Source: Parabacteroides sp. PF5-6 (GTDB lineage Bacteria; Bacteroidota; Bacteroidia; Bacteroidales; Tannerellaceae). Taken from it: 64,000 nt of DNA. Position 1 is the first letter of the stretch; every line of letters starts with the position of its first letter. A program made the position numbers and the translations under genes. This document shows, piece after piece, positions 8,116-17,973 of the stretch. A model generated the notes under the pieces. The model was not told the DNA's origin. It made no database searches and saw only the letters and a program-made list of their open reading frames with translations. The stretch spans positions 62,001 through 126,000 of the forward strand of contig NZ_JAQFIN010000001.1 in assembly GCF_029504695.1 (NCBI RefSeq). Direction: 5' to 3'.

Positions 8116-9921
8116 TTAATAAGCAATGCCTTCGGTCATGATGGCTTGCTGGAATTCCAGGGCGTTGAGGCTGCGGCGGAGGGATTGTTGCTCGTAGGCT
8201 TCTTTGCCCATAAAGGCTTTGACCATACGTACTTCCATACCGCCCATCATCTCTTCCATCATCTTAGTCATAAAATCTTTCTCTTCGGGATAACGTACGG
8301 TGGAGTATTTTTCAAGCTCAGCTTTCTCAGCCGCCAGTTTGATGGCTTCTTTGATACCTCCCAGTTCGTCGACCAGGCCGATCTCTTTCGCCTGGGCGCC
8401 TGTCCATACGCGTCCCTGACCGATGGCATCGATCTCGGTCTTAGTCATTCCGCGGCCGTCGGCACAACGGGTGATAAACAGGTCGTACCCCCGTTCGATA
8501 TTCATCTGCATCAAGGCTGCTTCTTCTTCATTCAAAGCACGGGAATAGGCATCGACCAGGAAAGGAATACCGAAGGAACGTCCACCGAAGGTGCTGAACT
8601 TATTCGTCCCCACCTCATCGAAAGAAAGTCCCATCTTCTGGGCCAGCTCCGTTCCGTCGGGCACCAGGCCGAAGATACCGATCGAGCCGGTCAGCGTAGT
8701 GGGTTCGGCCACGATCGAAGTCGCGCCGCAAGAGATATAATAACCACCGGATGCGGCGTATTGACCCATAGAGACAATCACAGGTTTGACGGCATTGAGT
8801 TCCACCACCGCGTTCCAGATATGTTCAGACGCCGAAGCGCTTCCTCCGGGTGAATTCACACGGAACACCACGGCTTTCACGTCTTCATCGTCCTGCAGTT
8901 TCTTCAGTTCCGTAGCCACATCCTTCGGACGGATCATCGCGCCCGAACCCATCAGGGGCGAATCGGGATAGAAGTCGTTCACGATCTGCCCTTCGGCATA
9001 AAGTATAGCGACCTTATCTTTGTGTTTTTTCTCTTTCTTGGCCGGCACGGATTTCATATTCTTCAGTGTCGCATAGGTCACGTCTTTCGCTTTCTCCACA
9101 CCAACCAGATCTTTGATATAATCGGCCATGGCGTTTTCGAACAAGAGCTCATCCACCAAGCCGTAAGAAAGGATCTCTTCCGGTTCGGTGAACATCAGCA
9201 TTTGATCGGCATAAGCGTTCAGTGTCTCCACCGAGATGCCCCGGTTCTCGGAGATACCGGTCAATACGTGCTTCCAGGTATCGTTCAGGTAAGAAGTGAC
9301 CTGCTCACGGTTGGCATCACTCATCTTCTCCTGGATATACGGTTCGACCGCCGATTTGAAGGTGCCTACCTTAAACACCTGGTACTTGATGCCCAGTTTG
9401 TCGTATTGGTTCTTTTTGAACTGCGAAATAGATTGCAAACCTTCCAGGCTGAGTATGCCTTTGGGATTCAACACCACCTTATCCGCCGTAGAGGCCAACA
9501 GGTAAGAGGTCTGCAGATAAATCTCGCTATAGGCCACGATAAACTTACCCGATTCCTTAAAGTCGAGCAACGCCTGACGGATCGGTTCCAGGGTAGCAAA
9601 AGAAGCATCCAGCAATTCCCCTTTCAGGTAAATGCCTTTGATCTTATCGTTCTCTTTGGCTTTTTTTATCGAAGTGATGATGGCTTCTTCAGTCATGCTC
9701 TCCCCGGCACCCAGGATCGCATCCAGCGGGCTTGACTGGTCACAGTCGGAGATCGTACCGTTCAGATCCAGACGAAACACCGTATTGTTCTTTACGGTAT
9801 ACGTCGAATCACTGGTGGCCAGCATGCCGATCAGCGAAACGAAAAACACTATCGATAAAATAAACAATGCGAAAAACACGCCCAACGTAGAGGCGAAGAA
9901 TGTTTTGAAAAATGACTTCAT
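8116..9921 (-). CDS. sppA: Signal peptide peptidase SppA, 67 kDa type
   Basis: A 601-residue membrane-bound serine protease that digests leftover signal peptides. The length and two tandem protease domains match the long (67K) SppA type. One membrane helix lies at about residues 8-35. The Ser/Lys dyad is visible: Lys189 in the N-terminal domain (FKVGTFKSAVEP) and Ser391 in the C-terminal domain (GQYAASGGYYISCGA). The second domain begins near residue 300 (DKVAILYAEGQI) and contains VFRVNSPGGSASASE. The ATG at 9921 places the membrane helix directly at the N-terminus. It seems to be a housekeeping gene unrelated to the inositol/SusCD genes upstream, from which a 114-base spacer separates it. 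Confidence 0.95.
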   Translation of the reverse strand: MKSFFKTFFASTLGVFFALFILSIVFFVSLIGMLATSDSTYTVKNNTVFRLDLNGTISDCDQSSPLDAILGAGESMTEEAIITSIKKAKENDKIKGIYLKGELLDASFATLEPIRQALLDFKESGKFIVAYSEIYLQTSYLLASTADKVVLNPKGILSLEGLQSISQFKKNQYDKLGIKYQVFKVGTFKSAVEPYIQEKMSDANREQVTSYLNDTWKHVLTGISENRGISVETLNAYADQMLMFTEPEEILSYGLVDELLFENAMADYIKDLVGVEKAKDVTYATLKNMKSVPAKKEKKHKDKVAILYAEGQIVNDFYPDSPLMGSGAMIRPKDVATELKKLQDDEDVKAVVFRVNSPGGSASASEHIWNAVVELNAVKPVIVSMGQYAASGGYYISCGATSIVAEPTTLTGSIGIFGLVPDGTELAQKMGLSFDEVGTNKFSTFGGRSFGIPFLVDAYSRALNEEEAALMQMNIERGYDLFITRCADGRGMTKTEIDAIGQGRVWTGAQAKEIGLVDELGGIKEAIKLAAEKAELEKYSTVRYPEEKDFMTKMMEEMMGGMEVRMVKAFMGKEAYEQQSLRRSLNALEFQQAIMTEGIAY

Positions 9922-10035
9922 AATAACTTTCTATTTAAACTATAAAATTGTCGTTCAGGAGATACAAAGCAATATGTTTTATTTAACATATGCAATGTTT
10001 TCCTTTAAAAACAATCATTTACGAAATAAGAAAGT

Positions 10036-11265
10036 TCATTTCTTCTTTTTTAATTTCACTTTAACAGGATGTTGAACGACTTGTTTCCATTCCCGCAGAT
10101 AGGCAAAAAACTCATCCGCCGTTTTGTATCCGGCTTCTTCTTTGAGCGATGCTGCGGTAACATAATATTCAATCACCGGCTGTTTGTTGTTTTGAATCAC
10201 AACGAGATGATTGAGCGGATCGGTCGTCATCTTCTCTATATTCTTTTGGGGGACAATTACTCCCAGACCGAAAGTCTCGCGGGCATACTTTAATGAGTCG
10301 GGCGTCGGATATTCCGTGCCCCAGACTGCAACTAATCCATCTTTTTCACTATAGGTCTGCGATTGGCGCACCTTCTGCACACCGGTGCTGAACGTCAGAT
10401 TCTTACCCGCTGCCGCCTGATCAAGGATCACCTGCGCGATCATATCCCGGTGGCGGGCATAATGGATGTAACGGGCCGTCACGTTGATCGATTGTCCCTG
10501 ATACTTCCAGCCTTCCACGGTCATATCGACCACCGTACGCAGGTTGCCGTCGATCACAATACGCGCGGTGCGTTTGTCCATCGGATCGATATGCGTAGCC
10601 GCCTGGCCATCCCAGCCTTTCAAGGTGCCGACACCGACCGAGCTGCCGACCCAGAGGATGTCATCACCGTACTGATCGGCCAATTGCTGATCGGTAGGAT
10701 ACCACTTCGTATCGGCCAGTTCCAGGCGGTATTTCTTTTTGCCGTACACATCCACCGTTGTTTTCTTGTCGAAATAGAGGCGATATCCGATCTTATCCGA
10801 TTCCCATGCCGGACCGTGATGATACATCTTGTTGTACATATCGTCGGCGGTAGACGAGGCCTCGAGCGTCGGGCTGATGCTCTTATCCGGATTATTGAAA
10901 AACATCTGGGCATTCATCTCCTTCACGCATGCCTTCGGTTGGCTATTGGCATTGAGATGCAACACGAACGTTTTCTGTTCTTTCGGGCCGAGATCGGTCA
11001 GAAAGACCAGTTCGTCCCAAAGGCCATCCCCATCGAGGTCGTCCTGTTGCGAACAGACTTGCGTATTGCCGTTATACACCGCAACATTACCGCCTTTATA
11101 ACCCGGCAGTTCTTTACGGATATCCGTCAAGCGGATCACTACCGGTTCGTTCTCGCGCAGGCTGTTCAAAGGGTTGCTGACCGTACACTCCACGCGATTC
11201 TGTCCGCTGGCCGTACCCCAAAAACTGATTAATAATAAAGCTAAAAGTGCAAAATTCCTTTTCAT
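10036..11265 (-). CDS. DUF4861 family exported protein
   Basis: A protein of 409 residues from ATG 11265. An earlier in-frame ATG at 11295 would put ten polar residues before the signal peptide, so 11265 is preferred. Signal peptide MKRNFALLALLLISFWGTAS, cut after GTASG. Recognisable segments are V-E-C-T-V-S-N-P-L, a DLDGDGLWDELVFLTDLGP stretch near residue 70, H-G-P-A-W-E-S-D-K-I-G-Y-R-L-Y near 150 and a lysine-rich C-terminus (KVKLKKKK). I assign it to DUF4861, which is common in polysaccharide utilisation loci next to uronyl hydrolases and lyases; its activity is not established to my knowledge. It is the last gene of the co-directional run and follows the GH105 gene by 69 bases of short TCTACCTTC-type repeats. 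Confidence 0.75.
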   Translation of the reverse strand: MKRNFALLALLLISFWGTASGQNRVECTVSNPLNSLRENEPVVIRLTDIRKELPGYKGGNVAVYNGNTQVCSQQDDLDGDGLWDELVFLTDLGPKEQKTFVLHLNANSQPKACVKEMNAQMFFNNPDKSISPTLEASSTADDMYNKMYHHGPAWESDKIGYRLYFDKKTTVDVYGKKKYRLELADTKWYPTDQQLADQYGDDILWVGSSVGVGTLKGWDGQAATHIDPMDKRTARIVIDGNLRTVVDMTVEGWKYQGQSINVTARYIHYARHRDMIAQVILDQAAAGKNLTFSTGVQKVRQSQTYSEKDGLVAVWGTEYPTPDSLKYARETFGLGVIVPQKNIEKMTTDPLNHLVVIQNNKQPVIEYYVTAASLKEEAGYKTADEFFAYLREWKQVVQHPVKVKLKKKK

Positions 11266-11283
11266 CGTTATCTCTTTTTTATT

Positions 11284-11332
11284 TCTATCTTCCATCTTCT
11301 ATCTTCTACCTTCTACCTTCTATCTTCTCCCC
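11284..11332. repeat. Pyrimidine-rich short tandem repeat (TCTACCTTC-like)
   Basis: Five or six degenerate 9-base units of TCTATCTTC/TCTACCTTC fill the spacer between the GH105 stop (11335) and the DUF4861 start (11265). On the coding strand they are a purine tract (GAAGATAGAAG...), which could act as an unusual ribosome loading region. Confidence 0.65.
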
Positions 11333-11334
11333 TC

Positions 11335-12729
11335 CTACGGTTCGATCTCAAAGGTAGCCTGATCCGTGATCACTTCTTTATCATAGAATTGTACGGCGTT
11401 ATCATTCATTTTCGGATGCGTCTTTTTGAGCAAGACCATCATCTCCCCACCGGCAAGCAATACCGGGCCATACCCATGCGCGGCAAACACATTGACCGGA
11501 CGATAATAATAAAAAGCCGGATCGAAAGCCATTCCGGTGCCGACACATGTGCCCATCACCTGACCGGCTGCATTAACCTGCTGGGAAACCGCATTCCATG
11601 CCAACACGACAGACGGGCCATAGATCCGGGCATCGATCCATCCGTTATTGATCGCCCGGGCAATGGCGTAGATATAAATAGCGGAAGCCGATGTCTCCAG
11701 ATACGAATCGCTCTTGTCTAATAACTGATGCCATAACCCCTCACCGGATTGCAGGGCAACCAGGCCGCGGATATGATTCTTCAATAGCGCCATGACATCG
11801 GCGTATCCTTCGTGCGTTTCAGGCAATACCTCGAGCACTTCCACCAGCGTCATCACCGCCCAACCATTGGCGCGGCCCCATAAAAACGCGGGGTGATCCG
11901 TTCCTTCTACCCATCCATGCATGAACAGGTTCTTCTCGGGAATAAACATGCGCGAGGCAAATTGCCGGATCTGCCTGACTGCTTCGTCGTAATACCGGGC
12001 TTCGCCCGTGAACTTACCCATCCACGCCATAGCGGGAATACTCATAAACATATCATCCAGCCACAATGTATTCAGTTGGGGACGGTTACGGGCAAGTGTA
12101 CCGTCGGCCAATCGCATCTGCCCATTCATGATCCAATCCATGTAATTATCAATAATACTCCGGTAATCGGGCGCATTCTCCTGATAAGAGGCCTTGATAA
12201 ACGCGGCACACATGGAACCGCAATCATCCAATGCCTTTGGCGTGAGCAACTGATGCAACTGCGGATTCTGTATGGATTTGTCGTCTAATAGTTTTCTGAA
12301 ATGAGGCGCTATCTCGGAGAGATACTGCAAACGGCGGGTGGTATAATCCGAATACTTTTTATCACCCGTCACTTCGCCGATCAAAGTCATACCGGCATAG
12401 GTAACCCCCCACTCATAACTGGTCAGGCGGAAGGCACCGCTTTTCAATACGGAGTTGCGATCGATTTTCGTATAATCAGCGATTTCTTCTCCGCTGACGG
12501 CATCGACTACCTGCGTGGGTGTTTCTTTATCAAGATAAGTCCAGACCCTGTCGAGCACCTGCTTGATCGAACTTTCAGAGGGTATCCCATAAGGATTCTG
12601 ATAAGCCGGCTGAAGCAAATGCAACGGAGTATTGGAATCATTGACTTCCTGCTCCGCTTTCGGTTGGCACGCACCTAAAAACACGACGCCGGATAAATAT
12701 AAAGAAGTAATTAGAATGGCTTGTTTCAT
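11335..12729 (-). CDS. Glycoside hydrolase family 105/88-type unsaturated uronyl hydrolase
   Basis: A 464-residue lipoprotein (VVFLGAC, cysteine 21). The catalytic region has the features of GH105/GH88 (alpha/alpha)6-barrel enzymes, which hydrate and remove the 4,5-unsaturated uronic acid left by polysaccharide lyases: L-N-T-L-W-L-D-D-M-F-M-S near residues 219-230 with the likely catalytic Asp pair 225-226, F-L-W-G-R-A-N-G-W-A-V-M near 282-293, and G-L-W-H-Q-L-L-D with S-Y-L-E-T-S-A-S-A-I-Y-I-Y-A near 335-360. It lies downstream of a lyase-like gene in the same run, as expected for a lyase and unsaturated uronyl hydrolase pair. GH105 is preferred over GH88 by motif appearance; the exact substrate is open. 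Confidence 0.85.
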   Translation of the reverse strand: MKQAILITSLYLSGVVFLGACQPKAEQEVNDSNTPLHLLQPAYQNPYGIPSESSIKQVLDRVWTYLDKETPTQVVDAVSGEEIADYTKIDRNSVLKSGAFRLTSYEWGVTYAGMTLIGEVTGDKKYSDYTTRRLQYLSEIAPHFRKLLDDKSIQNPQLHQLLTPKALDDCGSMCAAFIKASYQENAPDYRSIIDNYMDWIMNGQMRLADGTLARNRPQLNTLWLDDMFMSIPAMAWMGKFTGEARYYDEAVRQIRQFASRMFIPEKNLFMHGWVEGTDHPAFLWGRANGWAVMTLVEVLEVLPETHEGYADVMALLKNHIRGLVALQSGEGLWHQLLDKSDSYLETSASAIYIYAIARAINNGWIDARIYGPSVVLAWNAVSQQVNAAGQVMGTCVGTGMAFDPAFYYYRPVNVFAAHGYGPVLLAGGEMMVLLKKTHPKMNDNAVQFYDKEVITDQATFEIEP

Positions 12730-12792
12730 TTGTATATCATTTTTGATTTATTGGAGTGTGAAGGTACCGTCTTTTTCACAAATAATAGAAAA

Positions 12793-13875
12793 CTATGGAT
12801 TGATCCCGTACAATTTCAATACTTTAGGTAAAAAATCCGTATTGTCGAATATGCCTGTAAACGTTTCCGCACCAGGTCCGAAAGCATACACAGGAACTGG
12901 GACACCGGTATGCCCTTTGGTGGAGAAACTGGTGGCCATACTGCCGGTTTCAAGATCACCGCTGTTGATTGTCATACCACCCGTTTCATGGTCTGCGGTA
13001 ACGATGACCAATGTATGTCCGTCTAATTCGGCAAAATCGAGTGCGGCTTTCACTGCACGATCGAAATCAAGCATTTCGTTCGCCACAAACTCATGATCAT
13101 TGGCATGTCCTCCACTGTCGATAAACGAGCCTTCGACCATCAGAAAGAAACCTTTCTTGTTTTTATTTAAGATATTGATAGCCTTTGCAACCGATTCAGG
13201 AAGCATTTCACCACGGGCAGGATAACGCTCTTGTGCTACATCAGCGAGTAAACCCAGAAGGTTACCTTCCTGAACAGCTTTCACTTCATCCATCGAATAG
13301 GCTACATGAAAACCTTTTGCCCGCATTGAGTCAGTGAGGTTCTTAGCATCTGTTCGTTCTTCAAAATATTTACGTCCGCCACCAATGGCTACGTTGATTT
13401 TCGAATGCGACAACTGCAATGCGATTTTCTCATTTTCGGTTCTTTTCCCTACATGTGAGACAAAAGCAGCGGGTGTGGCATGAGTTAATTCGCAGGTTAC
13501 GACCATACCGGTTGAAAGGCCAAAGTCCGCGGCATATTCAAGCATGGATTTCACAGGGATAGTATCGGGTGTTACGCCCAACATACCATTATTGGTTTTC
13601 ACGCCACAGGCAATCGCTGTACCACCCGCTGCCGAGTCGGTATTATATCTATTCGCCGAAAATGTTGTGGCAAGCCCTACATATTGAGAACGTTCAAGAG
13701 CAAGACTACCTTTATTTGCCGTGTAACCGGCATACATCTGGGTAAGCCCCATGCCGTCGCCAATCAGCAGGATAACATTACGAACGTGAGGATCTTTTTC
13801 GGGCGCAGTCGTACATCCCCAAAAAAGGAATAATATAACCGGTAAATACAAGAATGATTTGATTTTTTGATACAT
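12793..13875 (-). CDS. Alkaline phosphatase, lipoprotein
   Basis: A 360-residue lipoprotein (signal MYQKIKSFLYLPVILFLFWG, then C21). It carries the alkaline phosphatase metal and nucleophile motifs: N-V-I-L-L-I-G-D-G-M-G near residues 33-43, Y-N-T-D-S-A-A-G-G-T-A-I-A-C-G with nucleophile Ser81, D-S-G-G-H-A-N-D-H near 255 and V-T-A-D-H-E-T-G-G near 295. At 360 residues it is shorter than E. coli PhoA. It releases phosphate from monoesters outside the cytoplasm. Its position between a metallophosphoesterase and a uronyl hydrolase in a SusCD/inositol run suggests removal of phosphate from an imported or surface-bound substrate rather than general phosphate scavenging; that is inference, since no Pho-type regulatory signal was examined. 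Confidence 0.9.
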   Translation of the reverse strand: MYQKIKSFLYLPVILFLFWGCTTAPEKDPHVRNVILLIGDGMGLTQMYAGYTANKGSLALERSQYVGLATTFSANRYNTDSAAGGTAIACGVKTNNGMLGVTPDTIPVKSMLEYAADFGLSTGMVVTCELTHATPAAFVSHVGKRTENEKIALQLSHSKINVAIGGGRKYFEERTDAKNLTDSMRAKGFHVAYSMDEVKAVQEGNLLGLLADVAQERYPARGEMLPESVAKAINILNKNKKGFFLMVEGSFIDSGGHANDHEFVANEMLDFDRAVKAALDFAELDGHTLVIVTADHETGGMTINSGDLETGSMATSFSTKGHTGVPVPVYAFGPGAETFTGIFDNTDFLPKVLKLYGINP

Positions 13876-13904
13876 AATATTAGTTTTTAAATGAAAGGAT
13901 ATGA

Positions 13905-16028
13905 CTATATATCTAACTGCATAATATCCGAGATATTGTTGCCGTCATGCATCATTCGAACGCATCTGTATTTGAAATCGATCTTGAAATGATCGTTTGG
14001 CAACCCTCCCGACAATTTGTCTATAATATGCAGTAAGTGAATAAACTGCCTCTTGAAACGCATTCCCACAGGCATGAGATCCTCCGGGTTCGGTTCAATA
14101 CCTTCTATTGAAAGAGCCGAAGAAGCTTTCGCTAATGTTCGGGCAATATTGTAAAAGCAGACTCTTGGTTTGATATCTTCGGCGGCAAGCGAGCCGCCGG
14201 CACCCAACAGGCGATAATAATCGGTTGCGATCATCAATCCGTTAATATCGCTAAGGCTCTCGCGAGTGATCTCTCTTTTTTCGAGTTCCCGTATCACAAC
14301 TTGCTCTGCTGCGTGCCAATCCGTTATCAACTTCCCTAACCGTATGTCTTCACTCTCGCCATCAGACAATTTAGCGATCAATCTCGATTCCGAATCGGCC
14401 ACTGTATCAAGATCCTGCATCCGGACATCCGTATTAAACGCAAGAAGAGTCAGCAAAGATATCCCCGACATGGTGCCAAACGACTCGCGTATTTCCTTGG
14501 GCCATTCGCGCGGAAGATATCGTCGCCGGGTCAGCTCCATAAGGTGCCCCTGCGTATAGGCGCGGTAGTTCTTCGACTCCAATATCCGGGCATTCCAAAG
14601 TGCCGGCGATTCGCTCTGCGCCAAATGTGCATGTTCAACACGGTAATGATCGAAGAAAGTATCAAAACCAGGGACATCGTCCAGCGTAATGGTTTCAATT
14701 TCCGCAGAATCGTTAGGATGAAGTGTCAAAACTTTGAAAGCAGGCACGTAGGCGGCAATCGACGGGATCTGCACATCTACCAGAAAAGCATCTTCCGATG
14801 CATAGACGGCGGTGTTGTTTTTATGTAAATGTCCACCAAAATGCAGGCGCAAACCTGTTGCAGCCATTTCACGCATGGTTTCAGCAGTTGGTTGATTTCG
14901 CCCGGTTGCAAACATTGCGGCAATATCCGGGCCTGCGCCACGCATCGTATCGAGCATGGGGTAGTGGCTAAACGCGATCAACCGCTTGTTTAAAGCCGCT
15001 GCACGATCTACCACGTTCTTTATCCATGTCACCACAGCTTTCTTTTCTACTACCAGCCGGTTCCAACCGGCATTGCCTGCTGCCACAAAGTTGGCCGGAG
15101 CCTCGGGATGTAGAAAATCGACATCCGGAGATAGCGAAAATACATTCGCGTCAATACCCAATAGCCAGACGCCCTCAACAGGCTCCACCAAATAACTCAA
15201 ATCCGGAATACGAATCGAAGGGGCATCAGGAGAAGGAGTAGCCTTTTCATACGCTTCATACATCCGGTTTTCAAGACCTGCCTCTGCACGGGCACGCTCA
15301 AATGTATAATCCGTGTACGAATACGTTGAGAATGGTGATTCCCAATAGGTATCCTCTTTTTGGGGATAAGGCCCGAATTGCCCCATATAGTCCAGAAGTC
15401 CCTCATAACCCAACGCTCGCATATCAGCCGTTTGCTGACTGAGAACAGCCTGTTGCCGGCCATATTCACCGAGAAAATCACGCTTGCCATGCGGCTGCTC
15501 AAAGGGTTTCACCGGATCGTGATTGCCGAATGTAGCAATGAAACGGATTCCATTGCGCAACGTATACTCGTCGAGTATACGCTTCAGTCCACGCATATGC
15601 ACCGGTTGCCCATCATCACTGAAATCGCCTGTAAGAACAACCAGCTTAATGTTACGGGCTACAATACTATCCAAGGCCGCCTTTAACGCAAAATAATTCT
15701 CATTGAACAAGCGGGTGGATGAGAGTTGCGCCGACATGGTGCGGATGGTGGCATTGCGACCGTCCGCACCTTTTATCCCTTGAAATGATCCCTCTTCGAA
15801 TATGGCATAGACATCATGGAAATGTACATCTGCCAAGAAGGCGATTTGTTGTAGCGAATCCTTTGTCGTGTCGCGAAACGTTTCGCCATGCAACTCAAAC
15901 TGACGCAAGGCTAACGCATTCATGCCAAGCAAAGTACCGGCACGAAGAAATTCACGACGCGACACAAACCATCGTTTCTTCGTTGATGTTTTCTTTATCG
16001 GATTCATTGTCTTATCTGGCATTTTCAC
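13905..16028 (-). CDS. Tat-exported calcineurin-like metallophosphoesterase
   Basis: A 707-residue protein with a twin-arginine signal (VSRREFLRAGTLLGMNALAL near residues 23-42). The calcineurin-like phosphoesterase motifs appear in order: F-L-A-D-V-H-F-H near 64-71, V-L-T-G-D-F-S-D-D-G near 130, F-G-N-H-D near 168, A-F-S-H-Y-P-M-L near 350 and H-F-G-G-H-L-H-K-N near 395. The C-terminal 270 residues have no motif I recognise. It hydrolyses phosphomono- or diesters using a dinuclear metal centre; the Tat route would deliver a folded, metal-loaded enzyme to the periplasm. The start is only 7 bases after the lyase-like gene, so the two are translated from one message. An upstream Met at residue 8 is an alternative start. 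Confidence 0.85.
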   Translation of the reverse strand: MKMPDKTMNPIKKTSTKKRWFVSRREFLRAGTLLGMNALALRQFELHGETFRDTTKDSLQQIAFLADVHFHDVYAIFEEGSFQGIKGADGRNATIRTMSAQLSSTRLFNENYFALKAALDSIVARNIKLVVLTGDFSDDGQPVHMRGLKRILDEYTLRNGIRFIATFGNHDPVKPFEQPHGKRDFLGEYGRQQAVLSQQTADMRALGYEGLLDYMGQFGPYPQKEDTYWESPFSTYSYTDYTFERARAEAGLENRMYEAYEKATPSPDAPSIRIPDLSYLVEPVEGVWLLGIDANVFSLSPDVDFLHPEAPANFVAAGNAGWNRLVVEKKAVVTWIKNVVDRAAALNKRLIAFSHYPMLDTMRGAGPDIAAMFATGRNQPTAETMREMAATGLRLHFGGHLHKNNTAVYASEDAFLVDVQIPSIAAYVPAFKVLTLHPNDSAEIETITLDDVPGFDTFFDHYRVEHAHLAQSESPALWNARILESKNYRAYTQGHLMELTRRRYLPREWPKEIRESFGTMSGISLLTLLAFNTDVRMQDLDTVADSESRLIAKLSDGESEDIRLGKLITDWHAAEQVVIRELEKREITRESLSDINGLMIATDYYRLLGAGGSLAAEDIKPRVCFYNIARTLAKASSALSIEGIEPNPEDLMPVGMRFKRQFIHLLHIIDKLSGGLPNDHFKIDFKYRCVRMMHDGNNISDIMQLDI

Positions 16029-16035
16029 GAAGAAG

Positions 16036-17952
16036 TTACTTGAGTTTGAGCGTATGTTTAAACGGAGTAGTTCCCGTCAGATAGACACGCTGCCCGTCAG
16101 CTTTGAGTTCACCGTTATACACGCTGAACTGCTCACCTTCCATACCCAACCGGTTGTGTTCATAGATGCCCGGGCCGAATTCAAGTGTACTCCCGTCTAC
16201 GGTATACGTTCCCCAGCCTTCATTCATTTTATAGCTTTCCGGATCATCCTGCATCTGCCGACCGGCACGCCCACTGGCTACACCCCCCAATGCATTACCA
16301 CTTCCTGTCGAAACAACTCCATTAAGCTGACCGCCACGGCGGAAACAAAGTTCAATCGTCACCGGCACATTTTCATAACCGCTGATATCAAAATCCAAGG
16401 TAAAAACACCGTTCTTTTCCCGGATAGTCACCGTATTGACGATTGTTTTGTAGTCCTTCGGGCGATTAGGGAAATCCATTTTGCTGTAAAAGCGTCCATC
16501 GGGCGTAAGCTTATAATCTCCATCGGCATGCCGATATTCCTTCGGCAGCGGCAGGTGATAAGGCACCTTCCGGGTCTCCCGCAGGATATACCCACCTTCG
16601 ATGGGAATAAATTCATCGGGATAAAAGAAACCGGTATTGAAGAACGCCGGCGTCATGCGGATGGAGTCTAATACGGCCTTTCCTTTTGTCATGCGGAAGA
16701 ATGCGGGATTCATGGCAAGGCCTGATGCAAAGCCAAAGCCAAGAGCCGCATCATTGCCGCCATTGATCGTCGCGGTCAGATCACCGCGCCGGATACGCAC
16801 GAGTTTGGAATGGGGAAATACCTTTTCGTAATTCTCCGGAAGCGGCTTGAGTTCGGGCAGTTTAGCGCCGAAAAGCGGATCTTCAAGCAGATAAACCAGA
16901 GGCGAATTCATATCCGTCACCATACCGGCCAGTTCTTTCATATAGTTCTCTTCGATATGGCGCGCCATACTGGCAAAGACACCGTTATTATCCAATACCG
17001 CGAGCAGGCGATACTGGCTGTAGTATTCGTATATGGATTTGCGTGAGCCGCGACGCTGATCCTGGCGACGGGAAGCGACCGTTTCCATCAGACCGTCGGG
17101 ACCGACATAATACAGTGTCATCTCCAGGTTTCTCCGCAGAGGTTCCAAAAGCTGCTCACGCTTCAGCGACAACGCCAGATTCATCATCGCCGGATTATTC
17201 ACGGCTGAATTATAATTGGAGCTTCTTTCCGCCCATTGCCCGTCTTCATCGATATCGATTCCTTCGCCGAGCCATTCGTCGATCCGCTTGATATAGGCCT
17301 CATCCGGATAGAGTGTATGGATATGGGCTAATGCCGAACAGATATCCCACCGGTGATTCGGTGTATGCACGCCTCCGACAAGCAGTCCTTTGGAGATCTT
17401 GAGTATGATCTCTTTAAGCCGGTCACGGACACCGGTTGTCGCAGACGAGTCATCTTGCAAGAGAAGATGTTGCCCTTTGCAAAGCGTCTTCACCAGAAAA
17501 CCGGTATCGGGTGGCGAGTCCAGGTTGCCCCCGTTGTAGAGCCCGCTTGGATTCTGGCGCTCGGCAAGGCCTACAGCCAGTTTCTCCATTAGGGGTGGCA
17601 ATGATTGGTCATGCCGGTATTTGGATTCCGGATTTACATAAGCCGCCGACAGGGCCATAATAAATCCGCCGACATTGCGGAAGCCCGACATATTCATCCG
17701 GTCGATATTTTGGATCATCGGCGCCAGAAAACCATCATTAAGCGTGGTCAATTCCTTGAGCAGGTGCATTCCTTCTTCATTATCCGGCAGACGGATCTGC
17801 CCGGGAAGCGCGGCCGAAAACGCAGTCCCCGGATTTGCCCAAAGAGAACTGGCCGGAGCTATCGCAATCGCTGCAGCCCCCAATGCGGCACGATTGATAA
17901 ATGTTCTACGGGAGATGAAATTCTGTGGTTCTCGTTTATTTTCAGTATTCAT
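16036..17952 (-). CDS. Tat-exported (alpha/alpha)-toroid lyase-like protein
   Basis: A protein of 638 residues from ATG 17952; an in-frame ATG at 17973 would add seven residues. A twin-arginine signal is clear (ISRRTFINRAALGAAAIAIA). The N-terminal half is helical, and the C-terminal half is strand-rich. Segments H-T-P-N-H-R-W-D-I-C-S-A-L-A (about residue 205) and D-I-D-E-D-G-Q-W-A-E-R-S-S-N-Y-N (about 245) resemble the Asn-His and Tyr motifs of heparinase II/III-like and oligoalginate-type lyases, so I suggest a uronate lyase or a relative. This is by eye and not certain; the family name cannot be fixed without a profile search. It lies between SusD and a phosphoesterase, upstream of a GH105 gene. 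Confidence 0.6.
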   Translation of the reverse strand: MNTENKREPQNFISRRTFINRAALGAAAIAIAPASSLWANPGTAFSAALPGQIRLPDNEEGMHLLKELTTLNDGFLAPMIQNIDRMNMSGFRNVGGFIMALSAAYVNPESKYRHDQSLPPLMEKLAVGLAERQNPSGLYNGGNLDSPPDTGFLVKTLCKGQHLLLQDDSSATTGVRDRLKEIILKISKGLLVGGVHTPNHRWDICSALAHIHTLYPDEAYIKRIDEWLGEGIDIDEDGQWAERSSNYNSAVNNPAMMNLALSLKREQLLEPLRRNLEMTLYYVGPDGLMETVASRRQDQRRGSRKSIYEYYSQYRLLAVLDNNGVFASMARHIEENYMKELAGMVTDMNSPLVYLLEDPLFGAKLPELKPLPENYEKVFPHSKLVRIRRGDLTATINGGNDAALGFGFASGLAMNPAFFRMTKGKAVLDSIRMTPAFFNTGFFYPDEFIPIEGGYILRETRKVPYHLPLPKEYRHADGDYKLTPDGRFYSKMDFPNRPKDYKTIVNTVTIREKNGVFTLDFDISGYENVPVTIELCFRRGGQLNGVVSTGSGNALGGVASGRAGRQMQDDPESYKMNEGWGTYTVDGSTLEFGPGIYEHNRLGMEGEQFSVYNGELKADGQRVYLTGTTPFKHTLKLK

Positions 17953-17973
17953 ATTTTCTTGTTTTTTAAACAT

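Noticed and set aside
8116-9921. Long antisense open frames over sppA and other genes with higher G+C
   Set aside because: They mirror codon bias of the real genes and lack protein family features.
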